From Paraburkholderia phytofirmans PsJN (GTDB taxonomy: Bacteria > Pseudomonadota > Gammaproteobacteria > Burkholderiales > Burkholderiaceae), in NCBI RefSeq assembly GCF_000020125.1, contig NC_010681.1, positions 372,001 to 436,000 of the forward strand: a DNA stretch of 64,000 bases, in the 5' to 3' direction. Positions 46,275 through 55,453 of the stretch are shown one piece after another. Position 1 is the first letter of the stretch. Each line of letters opens with the position of its first letter. The notes beneath the pieces are model-generated. The model saw only the letters and a list, made by a program, of their open reading frames with translations, did no database searches and was not told where the DNA came from. The position numbers were made by a program, and so were the translations under genes.

Positions 46275-47072
46275 CTATTCGACCCGCAAGCGCGCCATAT
46301 ACGGCAAGTGATCCGAGAGCCAGGCAGTCTCCTGCGTAGGCTGGATCCATTCGATCGGCTTCATGCCGCGCACGAACATTTTGTCGAGGGCGAGCGCAGG
46401 CGAGAAAGCCGGAAAGGTGCGGCCCGACTCGCCGAGCAGCGTGGCCACTTCCTGCAAACCATGTTCGCCGAACAGCGGCACCGAATCGTTGCGCCAATCG
46501 TTGAAGTCGCCGGCGAGCACTAGCGGACCCTCAGGCGCTTCCTTTGCGATCCAGTGCGCGATCCAGTTCATCTGACGCAAGCGGGCCGAACGCGTCAGCG
46601 CAAGATGCGCGCACAGCAGCGTGACCGAGTGACCACCGAAAGTCGCGCGCGCCACCAGCAAACCACGCTTTTCGAAGCGATGCGCGGAGATGTCCCAGCG
46701 TCCGCCAAGATCGAGTGGATGCGGCGACAGGATCGCATTGCCATGCCGCCACGACGGTTTGAAGACGTTCGGGCCGAGCGCAATTTCGAGTTCGAGCGCG
46801 CGCGCGATTTCAGTGGCCTGGCAATGCCAGACATCGCTCAACGGATCGGCGAGCGGCGAGCCGAAACTGCTCGCCAATACCGGCGACGGCATGCGCCGCG
46901 CCATCGCTTCCTGTAAAAAATAGGCGTCCGCGTGGGTCGATTGCACCCAGCGCTGCATGGCCTGCCAGGCCTGAAAGCCGAGCGGTGTGCGGCCTTTATG
47001 CAGGTTCCAGCTCACTGCAACGAAATCTTTGGGCGCTACGCTCTCGCGGATCAATTCTTCGGGGTTTCGCAT
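46275..47072 (-). CDS. Endonuclease/exonuclease/phosphatase family protein
   Basis: A 265-residue EEP-fold hydrolase. Metal and catalytic residues appear in SWNLHKG (22-28), FLQEAM, LCAHLALT, LAGDFNDWR and the C-terminal LSDHLPYMA. Such stand-alone proteins cleave phosphodiesters of nucleic acids or phospholipids; the substrate is not determined. No signal peptide. It converges with the epimerase gene across 41 bases that include a 13-base tandem duplication (GCTCGGGTTTGCG twice). Confidence 0.88.
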   Translation of the reverse strand: MRNPEELIRESVAPKDFVAVSWNLHKGRTPLGFQAWQAMQRWVQSTHADAYFLQEAMARRMPSPVLASSFGSPLADPLSDVWHCQATEIARALELEIALGPNVFKPSWRHGNAILSPHPLDLGGRWDISAHRFEKRGLLVARATFGGHSVTLLCAHLALTRSARLRQMNWIAHWIAKEAPEGPLVLAGDFNDWRNDSVPLFGEHGLQEVATLLGESGRTFPAFSPALALDKMFVRGMKPIEWIQPTQETAWLSDHLPYMARLRVE

Positions 47073-47160
47073 GCCGCGTTGTCCACGTGTTCTGGTTGGG
47101 GGCGTTTGTTAGTCGCGTGCTGTTTGCGTGTTCGCTTGCGTGTGCTTTGCATCGGTTCGA

Positions 47161-47700
47161 TCAGTTTGCCGTGGTTGCGCTGTCCGCGAGGCTTGCATGC
47201 ACGCGGTAGACCAAGTTCGGGTCTTTGTCGACGATGGTCCAGGTGGCCCATTGCCCCGTCGGCACCTTCAAACCCGGATGGCTCGCGCTCACCTGACGCG
47301 GTTGCGGCGGCAGCTTGCAGCCGGTGTCGGTTTGCCGCGCGGCGTCTTCCTCGAACGTTTCCTGCGCGTCGATCGACATGGTGACGCCGCTCGCATCCGC
47401 CTGCAGCGGCGAGACGGTCAGCGTACGCGCCAGATCGATACTGCCGGCGGGCCGATCCTTGCAGCCGACGTTATGCTGCACCATCTTGTGATGCGTGTCC
47501 GTGCGCGCCTGGCCGACGGTGGTGGTGCCGTCGAACGCGTCGATTTGCTGGCCGTCGCGCATGACCTGCAACTGCCATTGCACGACCTGCGGCGCCGGCC
47601 GTTGTGGTGCGCTTTGCGGTGCGGTCTGTGATGCGCTCTGTTGTGCATTCGCAAGCAGCGAAGTGCCGAGCAACACGGCCGCGATACTGGTTTTCCACAT
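47161..47700 (-). CDS. Hypothetical exported protein
   Basis: A 179-residue protein with a signal peptide (MWKTSIAAVLLGTSLLANA, 1-19), a Gln/Pro/Ser-rich linker and a soluble domain with two cysteines (KDRPAG preceded by GC, and TDTGCKLPP) likely joined by a disulfide. No family is recognised with certainty; the alternating strands suggest a small periplasmic beta domain. GGAGAA precedes the ATG. It is 88 bases from the EEP gene on the same strand and could be co-transcribed. Confidence 0.75.
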   Translation of the reverse strand: MWKTSIAAVLLGTSLLANAQQSASQTAPQSAPQRPAPQVVQWQLQVMRDGQQIDAFDGTTTVGQARTDTHHKMVQHNVGCKDRPAGSIDLARTLTVSPLQADASGVTMSIDAQETFEEDAARQTDTGCKLPPQPRQVSASHPGLKVPTGQWATWTIVDKDPNLVYRVHASLADSATTAN

Positions 47701-47968
47701 AGAAGAATTCTCCGGTCACGAGATCCGGCCGCTTAGTCAGAAGGCCATCTTACCCCTGATAGGCACAACGCCTTTCTGACACTTCAAACGGGGCCGGGTT
47801 CAGCAACAATCCATTTCACATAAGGCTGCGAATGCCAAAAACAACCCGCTGTTAGCAGCAGAGTCGCGAGACTGCTGGCTTGCACGCGAATATGTCCTCG
47901 TTACACTGGACTTGAAACGGCGCCATACAAGGCGCCGCAGCAGCAAGACCAGCCAGACGGGGTGAGCG

Positions 47969-48946
47969 ATGACAACAGCAATGGTCAAACAAGAAATCGC
48001 CGTGGCGTCTTTCAGCAGGGTGTACGACCTCGATCAGGTCGAGACCGCGCTGAACGATCTCGGTGAAGGCGCGAACGAGGCACTGCGCGCAACCTACGAA
48101 AAGATGCTGAAGACCGGCAATATGCGCTTTTGCGTGAAGCCGAACCGCATGCCGTCGATCGACGATCTGATCGATGCGCTGCCCAACTTTTCCGCGCCGC
48201 TCGGCGACATTCGCAAGCAGGTCGCGTTGTGCCTCGAAACCGAAGACCGGCTCGAACTGATGCCGATCCTCCTGCTCGGCGACCCCGGCATCGGCAAGAC
48301 CCACTTTGCGAAGCAGTTGGCGCGCCTGCTCGGCACCGCGTATCAATACGTGGCGATGAGTTCGCTGACGGCAGGCTGGATTCTCTCGGGCGCCTCCTCG
48401 CAATGGAAGAACGCGAAGCCGGGCAAGGTGTTCGATGCGCTCGTGAACGGCAGCTACGCGAACCCGGTGATCGCCGTCGACGAAATCGACAAGGCCACCG
48501 GAGATTCGCAATACGATCCGCTCGGCGCGTTGTATGCGCTGCTGGAGCACGACACGGCGCAGAGCTTCATCGACGAGTTCGCCGAGATCCCGATCAACGC
48601 CGGGCATGTGATCTGGATCGCGACGGCGAACGACGAACGCTCGATTCCCGAGCCGATCCTGAACCGGATGAACGTGTATGAGATCCCGCCGCCGGATCGC
48701 GACGGCGCCCGCCGTATCGCTCAGGCGATTTACGACGAGATCCGCAGCGCGCATAACTGGGGCCTGCGCTTTCCCGAGGTGCTGGGCGACGACGCGCTGG
48801 ACGCGCTGATGCGAGCGTCGCCGCGCGAGATGCGCCGCGCGATTCTCAACGGCTTCGGCGCAGCCCGGATCGACGGACGGAATCATGTGGAAGCGGGCGA
48901 CATTCGTCTCGACCACGGGAACCGGCGAAAACCGATCGGTTTTTGA
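47969..48946 (+). CDS. Stand-alone Lon-like AAA ATPase
   Basis: A 325-residue AAA+ protein. It has Walker A GDPGIGKT at 104-111, Walker B VIAVDEID at 167-174, a sensor 1 asparagine in WIATANDERSIPEPILNR and a sensor 2-like PREMRRAI. The core resembles the ATPase module of Lon, but there is no protease domain and no Lon substrate-binding domain. About 95 N-terminal residues precede the core. The role is unknown; no partner gene is adjacent. GGGGTGA lies before the ATG and a strong terminator follows. Confidence 0.88.
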   Translation: MTTAMVKQEIAVASFSRVYDLDQVETALNDLGEGANEALRATYEKMLKTGNMRFCVKPNRMPSIDDLIDALPNFSAPLGDIRKQVALCLETEDRLELMPILLLGDPGIGKTHFAKQLARLLGTAYQYVAMSSLTAGWILSGASSQWKNAKPGKVFDALVNGSYANPVIAVDEIDKATGDSQYDPLGALYALLEHDTAQSFIDEFAEIPINAGHVIWIATANDERSIPEPILNRMNVYEIPPPDRDGARRIAQAIYDEIRSAHNWGLRFPEVLGDDALDALMRASPREMRRAILNGFGAARIDGRNHVEAGDIRLDHGNRRKPIGF

Positions 48947-48970
48947 GCATTTTTGCCACTTTTTCGTAGC

Positions 48971-48994
48971 AAAGCCGCCTTCGGGCGGCTTTTT
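48971..48994 (+). terminator. Terminator of the AAA ATPase gene
   Basis: AAGCCGCC and GGGCGGCTT pair around TTC and are followed by TTTT, 25 bases after the stop codon. Confidence 0.93.
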
Positions 48995-49078
48995 AATGGC
49001 CAAAGCAGGAATCTGTGCTCGGAACACAATGAATGTCGCGGCAATTATTGCTATTAATAAAGTGCAACCCGACAGTGC

Positions 49079-49210
49079 CTCGCTTTCGTCCCACATACGA
49101 AGAAGCGAGCGCCGCGACTCCCGACGGCGTACACTGATTGAGTCCGGCCGCTACGTATGAGACCCGCTCAAGACCGCATGCCCGCAGTCATTACCGACTG
49201 CGGGCATTTG
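49079..49210 (+). ncRNA. Candidate structured RNA with terminator-like 3' end
   Basis: Within the 417-base gap before the FAD oxidoreductase gene. CTCGCTT-TCGT (49079..49089) pairs with ACGA-AG-AAGCGAG (49097..49109), then ATGCCCGCAGTC (49178..49189) pairs perfectly with GACTGCGGGCAT (49196..49207) around six bases, followed by TTTGTGTCTGT. The second hairpin looks like an intrinsic terminator although no gene on plus ends there. A small RNA, or a leader of the FAD oxidoreductase gene, would explain it. No promoter is assigned with confidence. Confidence 0.35.
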
Positions 49211-49364
49211 TGTCTGTAAGGCGTCGTACAATTTTGCGTAGCGGTTGCGAATGGACAGGTGTGTTCGGCAGCGAGCGGCGTAAGGCACGCGAAAGCCGCA
49301 CCCTGTCTTCATCTTGATCGGGTGAACGAGGCAGCGCGCGGCGAGGTTGGCCGCGTCAAGGGAC

Positions 49365-50471
49365 ATGGACCAAATCGAATGTGTAGTGATCGGCGCCGGC
49401 GTGATCGGTCTCGCGGTGGCGCGCGCACTGGCGGCGCGGGGCCGCGACGTCATCGTGCTGGAAGCGGCTGAAGCTATCGGCGTGGGCACCAGCTCGCGCA
49501 ACAGCGAAGTGATTCACGCGGGCATCTACTATCCGCGCGGTTCGCTCAAAGCCGCGCTTTGCGTGCGCGGCCGCGAGATGCTCTACGACTACTGCGTCGA
49601 GCGCAACGTGCCGCATTCACGCTGCGGCAAATTGCTGGTCGCCACTTCGCGCAACCAGATTCCTCAGCTCGAAAGCATCATGGCCAAAGGCCGCGACAAC
49701 GGTGTGCTCGACCTCATGCGAATCAGCGGCGACCAGGCGCAAGCGCTCGAACCCGCGCTCGAATGTGTCGAAGCAGTGTTCTCGCCGCAGACGGGTATCG
49801 TCGATAGTCACCAACTCATGCTGGCGCTGCAGGGTGACGCCGAACGCGACGGCGCGGTGTGTGCGTTTCACGCCCCCGTCAAAGCGATCGAAGCGAGCAA
49901 TGGTCGCTTCATCATCAACGTGGGCGGCGGCGCACCGACCACGATCAGCGCAGCGTGCGTGATCAACAGCGCCGGTTTGCAGGCGAATGCGTTGGCGCGC
50001 AGAATCCGCGGACTCGACGCGCGGCATGTGCCGCCGCTCTATCTCGCGCGCGGCAACTACTTCAGCATCTCGGGGCGCGCACCATTCAGCCGTCTGATTT
50101 ATCCGATGCCGAACGAGGCCGGCCTCGGCGTGCATCTGACCATCGACCTCGGCGGCCAGGCGCGCTTCGGTCCCGATGTCGAATGGGTCGATGCAATCAA
50201 TTACGACGTCGATCCGCGTCGCGCGGAATCGTTTTACGCGGCGATTCGCACCTATTGGCCCGCGCTTCCGGACGATGCATTGCAGCCCGCCTATGCGGGG
50301 ATTCGTCCGAAGCTATCCGGTCCCGGCGAACCCGCTGCCGACTTCGTGATTCAAGGTCCGGCCGCGCATGGCGTGCGTGGACTCGTCAATCTGTTCGGTA
50401 TCGAGTCGCCGGGACTGACGGCGTCGCTCGCGATCGCGCAGCGAGTGTGCGAGTTGAGCGGACGCGCTTGA
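49365..50471 (+). CDS. FAD-dependent oxidoreductase (L-2-hydroxyglutarate dehydrogenase-like, DAO family)
   Basis: A 368-residue DAO-fold flavoprotein. The dinucleotide motif GAGVIG lies at 10-15, followed by [27 protein letters not shown], the segment typical of L-2-hydroxyglutarate oxidases/LhgO-like proteins. The C-terminus has GIRPKLSG and [16 protein letters not shown]. The electron acceptor and exact hydroxy acid are not decided. I use the ATG at 49365 with AAGGGA just upstream; a TTG six codons earlier is also open. Confidence 0.87.
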   Translation: MDQIECVVIGAGVIGLAVARALAARGRDVIVLEAAEAIGVGTSSRNSEVIHAGIYYPRGSLKAALCVRGREMLYDYCVERNVPHSRCGKLLVATSRNQIPQLESIMAKGRDNGVLDLMRISGDQAQALEPALECVEAVFSPQTGIVDSHQLMLALQGDAERDGAVCAFHAPVKAIEASNGRFIINVGGGAPTTISAACVINSAGLQANALARRIRGLDARHVPPLYLARGNYFSISGRAPFSRLIYPMPNEAGLGVHLTIDLGGQARFGPDVEWVDAINYDVDPRRAESFYAAIRTYWPALPDDALQPAYAGIRPKLSGPGEPAADFVIQGPAAHGVRGLVNLFGIESPGLTASLAIAQRVCELSGRA

Positions 50472-50749
50472 TTCGCGCTTGAGTCGCGTGTGATCCGCAG
50501 CCATTGATTCGCAGCGAGCGCTCGACTCGTGCGCGATTCGCGGTTCGCCGCTCGCGCTTCACCGCGAGCGCTCGTCTCCGTCTCCGTCTGCGATCGATTC
50601 GCATTCCGCGCGCGACATTCCGCCGCGCAGCAGTACCAGTTCGGTTATCTCTATCATTTGGACCGTCACACGCGACGGCTTCATTGCTATCCTTGGGGAC
50701 CGCTGTCATCAGAACGGCGATCAGTTCAATATAAATGGAGTGAGTCCCC

Positions 50750-51061
50750 ATGAAATCTTCCCGTCGTACGTTTTTGATCACCAGCATTGGTGTGGCATCC
50801 ACCTTCGCGCTGTCGCGCCAGGCATTTGCGGACGCACCGAAAGTCTCCGAAAGCGATCCGACCGCGCAAGCACTCGGCTACAAAGAAGACGCCGCAAAAG
50901 TCGACAAGGCGAAATTCGCCAAATACGCAGCAGGCCAGGACTGCGGCAACTGTAGCTTCTACCAAGGCAAGCCGACCGACGCCTTCGCCGGCTGCCCGAT
51001 GTTCGCCGGCAAGCAGGTCGCGAGCAAGGGTTGGTGCAGCGCATATAACAAGAAAGCCTGA
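50750..51061 (+). CDS. High-potential iron-sulfur protein (HiPIP)
   Basis: Small periplasmic [4Fe-4S] electron carrier. The 103-residue precursor has a twin-arginine signal (SSRRTFLI at 3-10) with probable cleavage after AFA (27), and four cluster cysteines C65, C68, C82 and C96 in the spacing CxxC-x13-C-x13-C characteristic of HiPIP. TGGAGTGAG precedes the ATG and a strong terminator follows, so it is its own transcript. The donor and acceptor in the respiratory chain are not evident from neighbours. Confidence 0.95.
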   Translation: MKSSRRTFLITSIGVASTFALSRQAFADAPKVSESDPTAQALGYKEDAAKVDKAKFAKYAAGQDCGNCSFYQGKPTDAFAGCPMFAGKQVASKGWCSAYNKKA

Positions 51062-51142
51062 TTACCCACTAGCCGCACCCGCTCTCGATGTTGCGCGAAA
51101 AGCGCCGCAACATGGCAGGGCGCATTCGGAGTTCCATCATTC

Positions 51143-51177
51143 AGACGTCTGCCACCCCGCGTGGCAGACGTCTTTTT
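51143..51177 (+). terminator. Terminator of the HiPIP gene
   Basis: AGACGTCTGCCAC and GTGGCAGACGTCT form a perfect 13-bp stem around CCCGC, followed by TTTT, about 80 bases after the stop codon. Confidence 0.92.
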
Positions 51178-51296
51178 GTTGTTGAAAACCGCTTGTGCGC
51201 TCTTTACACTCCAATGCGACTTCCAAGGCTCGCGCTAATACGGCATTGCACTAAAACGACGCAATACAGGATACGTTTGGCAGGCTGGAGATCCGA

Positions 51297-52589
51297 ATGA
51301 CACCAGCGTCAAGGAGCCTTCATACGCGAGCCGTCGTCGCGGCTGTGATCGGCAATGCACTCGAGTGGTACGACTTCACCGTGTTTGGTTTTCTGACGGT
51401 GGTGATCGCCCAGTTGTTCTTCCCGGCCGGCAACGACTATTCGTCGTTGCTCCTCGCCACCGCGACCTTCGGCGTCGCATTCGTCATGCGGCCGATCGGC
51501 GGCATCGTACTCGGACTCTACGCGGATCGCGCGGGACGCAAAGCGGCGTTGTCGCTCGTCATCGCGCTGATGACGCTCGGCATTCTGTTGCTGGCGATCG
51601 CACCGCCGTATTCCGCCATCGGCATCGGCGCGCCATTGATGATCGTAGTCGGACGCTCGCTGCAAGGCTTTTCCGCCGGCGGGGAGTTCGGCAGTTCGAC
51701 GGCGTTGTTGATTGAAGCAGCGCCGTTTTCGAAACGCGGCTTCTACGGCAGTTGGCAGATGGCAAGCCAGGCGGCGGCGCTGCTGCTTGGCGCACTGGTG
51801 GGCGCCGCGATCACGCGCGGACTGTCGCCCGAGGCGTTGAAATCGTGGGGCTGGCGCGTGCCGTTCATTCTGGGTTTGATCATCGGGCCGATCGGCTTTT
51901 ACATCCGCTTGCATCTCGCGGATTCGGAAGCGTTTCTGCTCGCGCAAAAAACCGCGCGGCGCGCGACGCTCGGCGAAGTGTTCAGAACTCACGCCCGCGA
52001 CGTGCTCTGCGGACTCGGCTCGGTGATCGCACTCACGGTGACGATTTACGTGCTGATCAGCTATCTGCCGACCTTCGCGGTCAATCAACTCAAGTTGCCC
52101 TACGCGCAATCCTTTTACGCGGTGATCGTCGGCAATCTGCTGTTGACGGTGCTGTCGCCAGTGGCCGGCGCATGGTCGGACCGGATCGGGCGCAAGGGGC
52201 TGTCGCTGTGGTCGCTGCTGATTACGCTCGTGATCATCTATCCGCTGTTCGCGTGGCTCGCGGCGGAGCCGAGCGTGTCGAAACTGATTCTCGTGCAGGC
52301 GCTGCTGTCGATTACGCTGTCCGGCTATTACGGACCGTTCGGCGCGCTGATCGCGGAACTGTTTCCGGCAAACGTGCGTTCGACCGGTTTATCGCTCGCC
52401 TACAACATTGCGGTGATGGTGTTCGGCGGCTTCGGGCCGTTTGTCGTGACGTGGCTGATCAACATCACCGGCTCGCCGCTCGCACCGACTTACTACGTGA
52501 TGGGCGGACTCGCGCTGTCGATCGTCGCGGTGGCATGCATTCCGGGGCAGCGTCACGCGGATCTCGACGCGCATCGCAAACCGGCCTGA
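51297..52589 (+). CDS. MFS transporter, metabolite:H+ symporter (MHS) family
   Basis: A 430-residue importer of the MHS group (citrate, alpha-ketoglutarate, proline-betaine type). It opens with AAVIGNALEWYDFTVFGFL, the MHS signature, and has the helix 2-3 motif LYADRAGRKAAL, RSLQGFSAGGEFGSSTAL and the C-half DRIGRKGLSL. About 12 hydrophobic helices. TGGAG lies before the ATG. The substrate is probably a carboxylate but not determined. It ends convergently with the amidase gene. Confidence 0.92.
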   Translation: MTPASRSLHTRAVVAAVIGNALEWYDFTVFGFLTVVIAQLFFPAGNDYSSLLLATATFGVAFVMRPIGGIVLGLYADRAGRKAALSLVIALMTLGILLLAIAPPYSAIGIGAPLMIVVGRSLQGFSAGGEFGSSTALLIEAAPFSKRGFYGSWQMASQAAALLLGALVGAAITRGLSPEALKSWGWRVPFILGLIIGPIGFYIRLHLADSEAFLLAQKTARRATLGEVFRTHARDVLCGLGSVIALTVTIYVLISYLPTFAVNQLKLPYAQSFYAVIVGNLLLTVLSPVAGAWSDRIGRKGLSLWSLLITLVIIYPLFAWLAAEPSVSKLILVQALLSITLSGYYGPFGALIAELFPANVRSTGLSLAYNIAVMVFGGFGPFVVTWLINITGSPLAPTYYVMGGLALSIVAVACIPGQRHADLDAHRKPA

Positions 52590-52697
52590 ACGGCGGCGCG
52601 GTTTGCGGGGAGCTTCGCGATGCAAGACCGCGGGCTCGCGCGGTCGGCTCACTTCTCTGCGACACTTTCTGTCGCCAGCGTCAGTGTGTTCGTTCGC

Positions 52698-54218
52698 CTA
52701 ATTGCGTGCCTGCATCAACGGCGGCCGTTTGTCGAACCACGGCCGTGCCGTTTCGAGTTGCGCGGCCAGACGCAGAAGCGTCGTTTCTCCGCCGACGCGC
52801 GCCGCGAATTGCACGCCGATAGGCAGCCCGCGCGCATTCCAGTAAAGCGGCACCGACATGGCAGGCTGGCCACTCAGATTGAACAATTCCGTGCAACCTG
52901 CCCACGTGAACGCCTTGTTCGACGCTTCCGCCAGCACCTTCTTCAGCAGTGCTTCGAGCGGCATGGTGGTCACGGCGCGCATCTGCATCCGTTCCGCCGA
53001 AGTGGGCTGCATCTCGCCGATCTTGATCGGCGGCGCGGCGAGCGTGGCGCACAAAATCACGTCGTAGCGATTCAGCAGATCGGTGAGCCGTTCGGTGATG
53101 CGACGCTGTTCTTCGAGCGCGGCGGGCAGGCCGCGTTCGCCGAGTTTGCGGCCCACATGCGCCATCGTCCACGTCGAAATTTCGAACTCGGCGCGCAGCG
53201 GTTTGCGGCCGGTGATGCGCTCGGCGTTCAACACCAGGTCTTCTGCCGTGACGGACCAGAGCGTGAGGAACGCATGACGAACCGCCGCGAAGTCGATGCC
53301 GAGCGACACCGGTTCGATGTTATGGCCGAGCGAGATGGCGAGTTGCGCGGCGTCGTCGAGCGCGGCGCGCGCGTCGGCGGAGAGCGACGGCGCCAGCATC
53401 GGCTCGGTGACGTACGCGATATTCAGCGACTTGCACGGCTCACGGCTCGCGCTCAGAAACGTGCCCGGCGCGCCGAGCGGCCGGTCGACATTGCCGCCAA
53501 GCAGATCGAGCAGCAACGCACTATCGCGTACGCTGCGCGACACCGCATGATCGACGCCGAGTTCACCGGCTGCCACCGCCGCTGTCGCGCGCGGCACGCG
53601 TCCGCGTGACGGTTTGAGGCCGAAGAGTCCGCAGCATGACGCGGGAATGCGAATCGAGCCGCCGCCATCCGACGCATGCGCGAGCGGCACAATACCGGCA
53701 GCGACCGCCGCCGCCGCGCCGCCGCTCGAACCGCCAGGCGTATGGTCGAGATTCCACGGATTGCGGCACGCACCGAACAGTTCGGGCTCCGTATAAGGCA
53801 TCTGACCGAGTTCGGACGTGCTGGTCTTGGCGAAGATGTTGAGGCCGGCCGCTTTCGCGAGCGCAACCACGGGCGCGTCTTCGGTGGGAATGAAATGGCG
53901 GTAGTGGCGGCTGCCCATGGCCATGCGCAGCCCGGCGACCGGCGCGCCGAGATCCTTGATCAGATACGGCACGCCGGCCAGCGCTGTTTGCACGCTGACG
54001 CCGTCGGCATGGCTTGCTCCGTTTGCACGGCTCGCGTCGTCGCGTGAAGCGCGTTGACGGGCTGCATCGTAGTCCTTCAGGACAATCGCATTGATCGCAG
54101 GATTGACCGCTTCCGTGCGTGAAATCGCGATGTCGAGCAACTCGCGCGCGCTCGCTTCGCGCTTGCGTACCAGTTCGGCGAGGCCGGTGGCGTCATGGGC
54201 GAGATAGTCTGAATGCAC
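52698..54218 (-). CDS. Amidase signature family enzyme
   Basis: A 506-residue hydrolase with the Ser-cisSer-Lys triad: K88 ([10 protein letters not shown]), S164 or S165 in [15 protein letters not shown], and S188 ([11 protein letters not shown]). It hydrolyses an amide; substrate unknown (amidase, 6-aminohexanoate-type or other). I place the start at the GTG 54218 ([12 protein letters not shown]), with GAGGG nine bases upstream; the frame is open to an ATG at 54344 whose first 42 residues look non-family and overlap the terminator of the next gene. Confidence 0.88.
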   Translation of the reverse strand: MHSDYLAHDATGLAELVRKREASARELLDIAISRTEAVNPAINAIVLKDYDAARQRASRDDASRANGASHADGVSVQTALAGVPYLIKDLGAPVAGLRMAMGSRHYRHFIPTEDAPVVALAKAAGLNIFAKTSTSELGQMPYTEPELFGACRNPWNLDHTPGGSSGGAAAAVAAGIVPLAHASDGGGSIRIPASCCGLFGLKPSRGRVPRATAAVAAGELGVDHAVSRSVRDSALLLDLLGGNVDRPLGAPGTFLSASREPCKSLNIAYVTEPMLAPSLSADARAALDDAAQLAISLGHNIEPVSLGIDFAAVRHAFLTLWSVTAEDLVLNAERITGRKPLRAEFEISTWTMAHVGRKLGERGLPAALEEQRRITERLTDLLNRYDVILCATLAAPPIKIGEMQPTSAERMQMRAVTTMPLEALLKKVLAEASNKAFTWAGCTELFNLSGQPAMSVPLYWNARGLPIGVQFAARVGGETTLLRLAAQLETARPWFDKRPPLMQARN

Positions 54219-54322
54219 GACGAATGAGCCCTCGTTATCGAGTATTGAACCGGCAGGCAGTCCGTGCGCGCGATGAACCGCGCCGCGAGGTTTCGTCGCC
54301 CGGATTGAGTGCCGCACATGGA

Positions 54323-54353
54323 AAAGACGGCGTGCCGCTGACACGCCGTCTTT
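54323..54353 (-). terminator. Terminator of the dienelactone hydrolase gene
   Basis: AAAGACGGCGTG and CACGCCGTCTTT pair around CCGCTGA, with A/T-rich flanks on the minus strand. It separates the dienelactone hydrolase gene from the amidase gene downstream. Confidence 0.8.
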
Positions 54354-54502
54354 GAGAGAGTAACTGAGTTACGCGTGCGAGTTACTGGCGCCAATGAAAA
54401 GCGCCGCTAAAAAAGCGCAACAGACGCGCGCAATCAGTCGACGCGAACAGCGGCACACAGCAACGCGCCCCGCTAAAACCGCGCCAGCCGAAAAACCGCG
54501 CT

Positions 54503-55201
54503 TTACAGCCGTTCGCCGAGGAACGTCAGCGTGCGGCCATGCGCCAATGCGGCGGCGCGCTGGTTATACGACGCGCGATCCGAACAGTTGAAGCCGTGAT
54601 CGGCGTTCGGATAGATGTGAAATTCGGCGTCGGCGCGGCCGGCGAAGCGTTCCTGAATCTCACCGACAGCCGACACCGGGATATGCGCGTCGAGTTCGCC
54701 GTAGTGGAATTGCATCGGCACCTTGATCTTCGCGGCTTCGTCGAGCTGGTTCTGGATGCCGCCGCCGTAGTAGGCAACCGCGCCGTCGAGCGTGCCTTGC
54801 GCCGCGGCCAGATACGCGAGCCGCCCGCCGAAGCAGAAGCCGATCGCCGCGACCTTGCCGGTCACTTCCGGCATCGCGCGTAGCGCCGCAGCCGCTGCGC
54901 CGATATCGGACACGGCTTCGTCGACCTTCAGTTTCTGCATTAGTTCGATGCCTTTCTCACGATCGGCGCCGTCGTATGTCAATTCCACGCGCGGCTGCAC
55001 GCGCCAGAACACGTCCGGTGCGAGCGCCACGTAGCCGTCTTGCGCGTACTGATCCGCGACCGAACGGATATGACTGTTCACGCCGAAGATCTCCTGAATG
55101 ATGATGACGGCCGGTCCCTTGCCGCCTTTGGGCAACGCCAGATAGCCGCCGAAACTGTCGTTGCCGGCGGGAATGTCGATCCAGCGGGAAGTGGTGCTCA
55201 T
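54503..55201 (-). CDS. Dienelactone hydrolase family protein
   Basis: An alpha/beta hydrolase of 232 residues with the dienelactone hydrolase triad C123 (IGFCFGGRLAY), D171 (GELDAHIP) and H202 (NADHGFNC), at the same positions as the classic enzyme. Classic members hydrolyse dienelactone in chloroaromatic degradation; many genomic copies are general carboxylesterases and no catechol pathway genes lie nearby, so the substrate is open. GGAGAG precedes the ATG at 55201. Confidence 0.93.
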   Translation of the reverse strand: MSTTSRWIDIPAGNDSFGGYLALPKGGKGPAVIIIQEIFGVNSHIRSVADQYAQDGYVALAPDVFWRVQPRVELTYDGADREKGIELMQKLKVDEAVSDIGAAAAALRAMPEVTGKVAAIGFCFGGRLAYLAAAQGTLDGAVAYYGGGIQNQLDEAAKIKVPMQFHYGELDAHIPVSAVGEIQERFAGRADAEFHIYPNADHGFNCSDRASYNQRAAALAHGRTLTFLGERL

Positions 55202-55453
55202 GGTGCTCTCCATTGACTCGCGCGCGGCTGCGCGAGGTCGGTCCGAGTGAAGGCCAGAGGCCTGAAGGCCTGCAGCGGGGCGGTCAGTTTGCCATCAAAA
55301 GAAACGCCGTGCAGCGCGGCCCCGTGAGGCGAAAATCTCGTAAGGCGATTGAAACATTCTCGATAATTCATTTTTCCCGCGCGGGCCGCCTCGGTACATT
55401 GAAGTGTGCTGGCTCGCTCATATGGCGAGCGCATTGACCGGGAAGGAATCATC

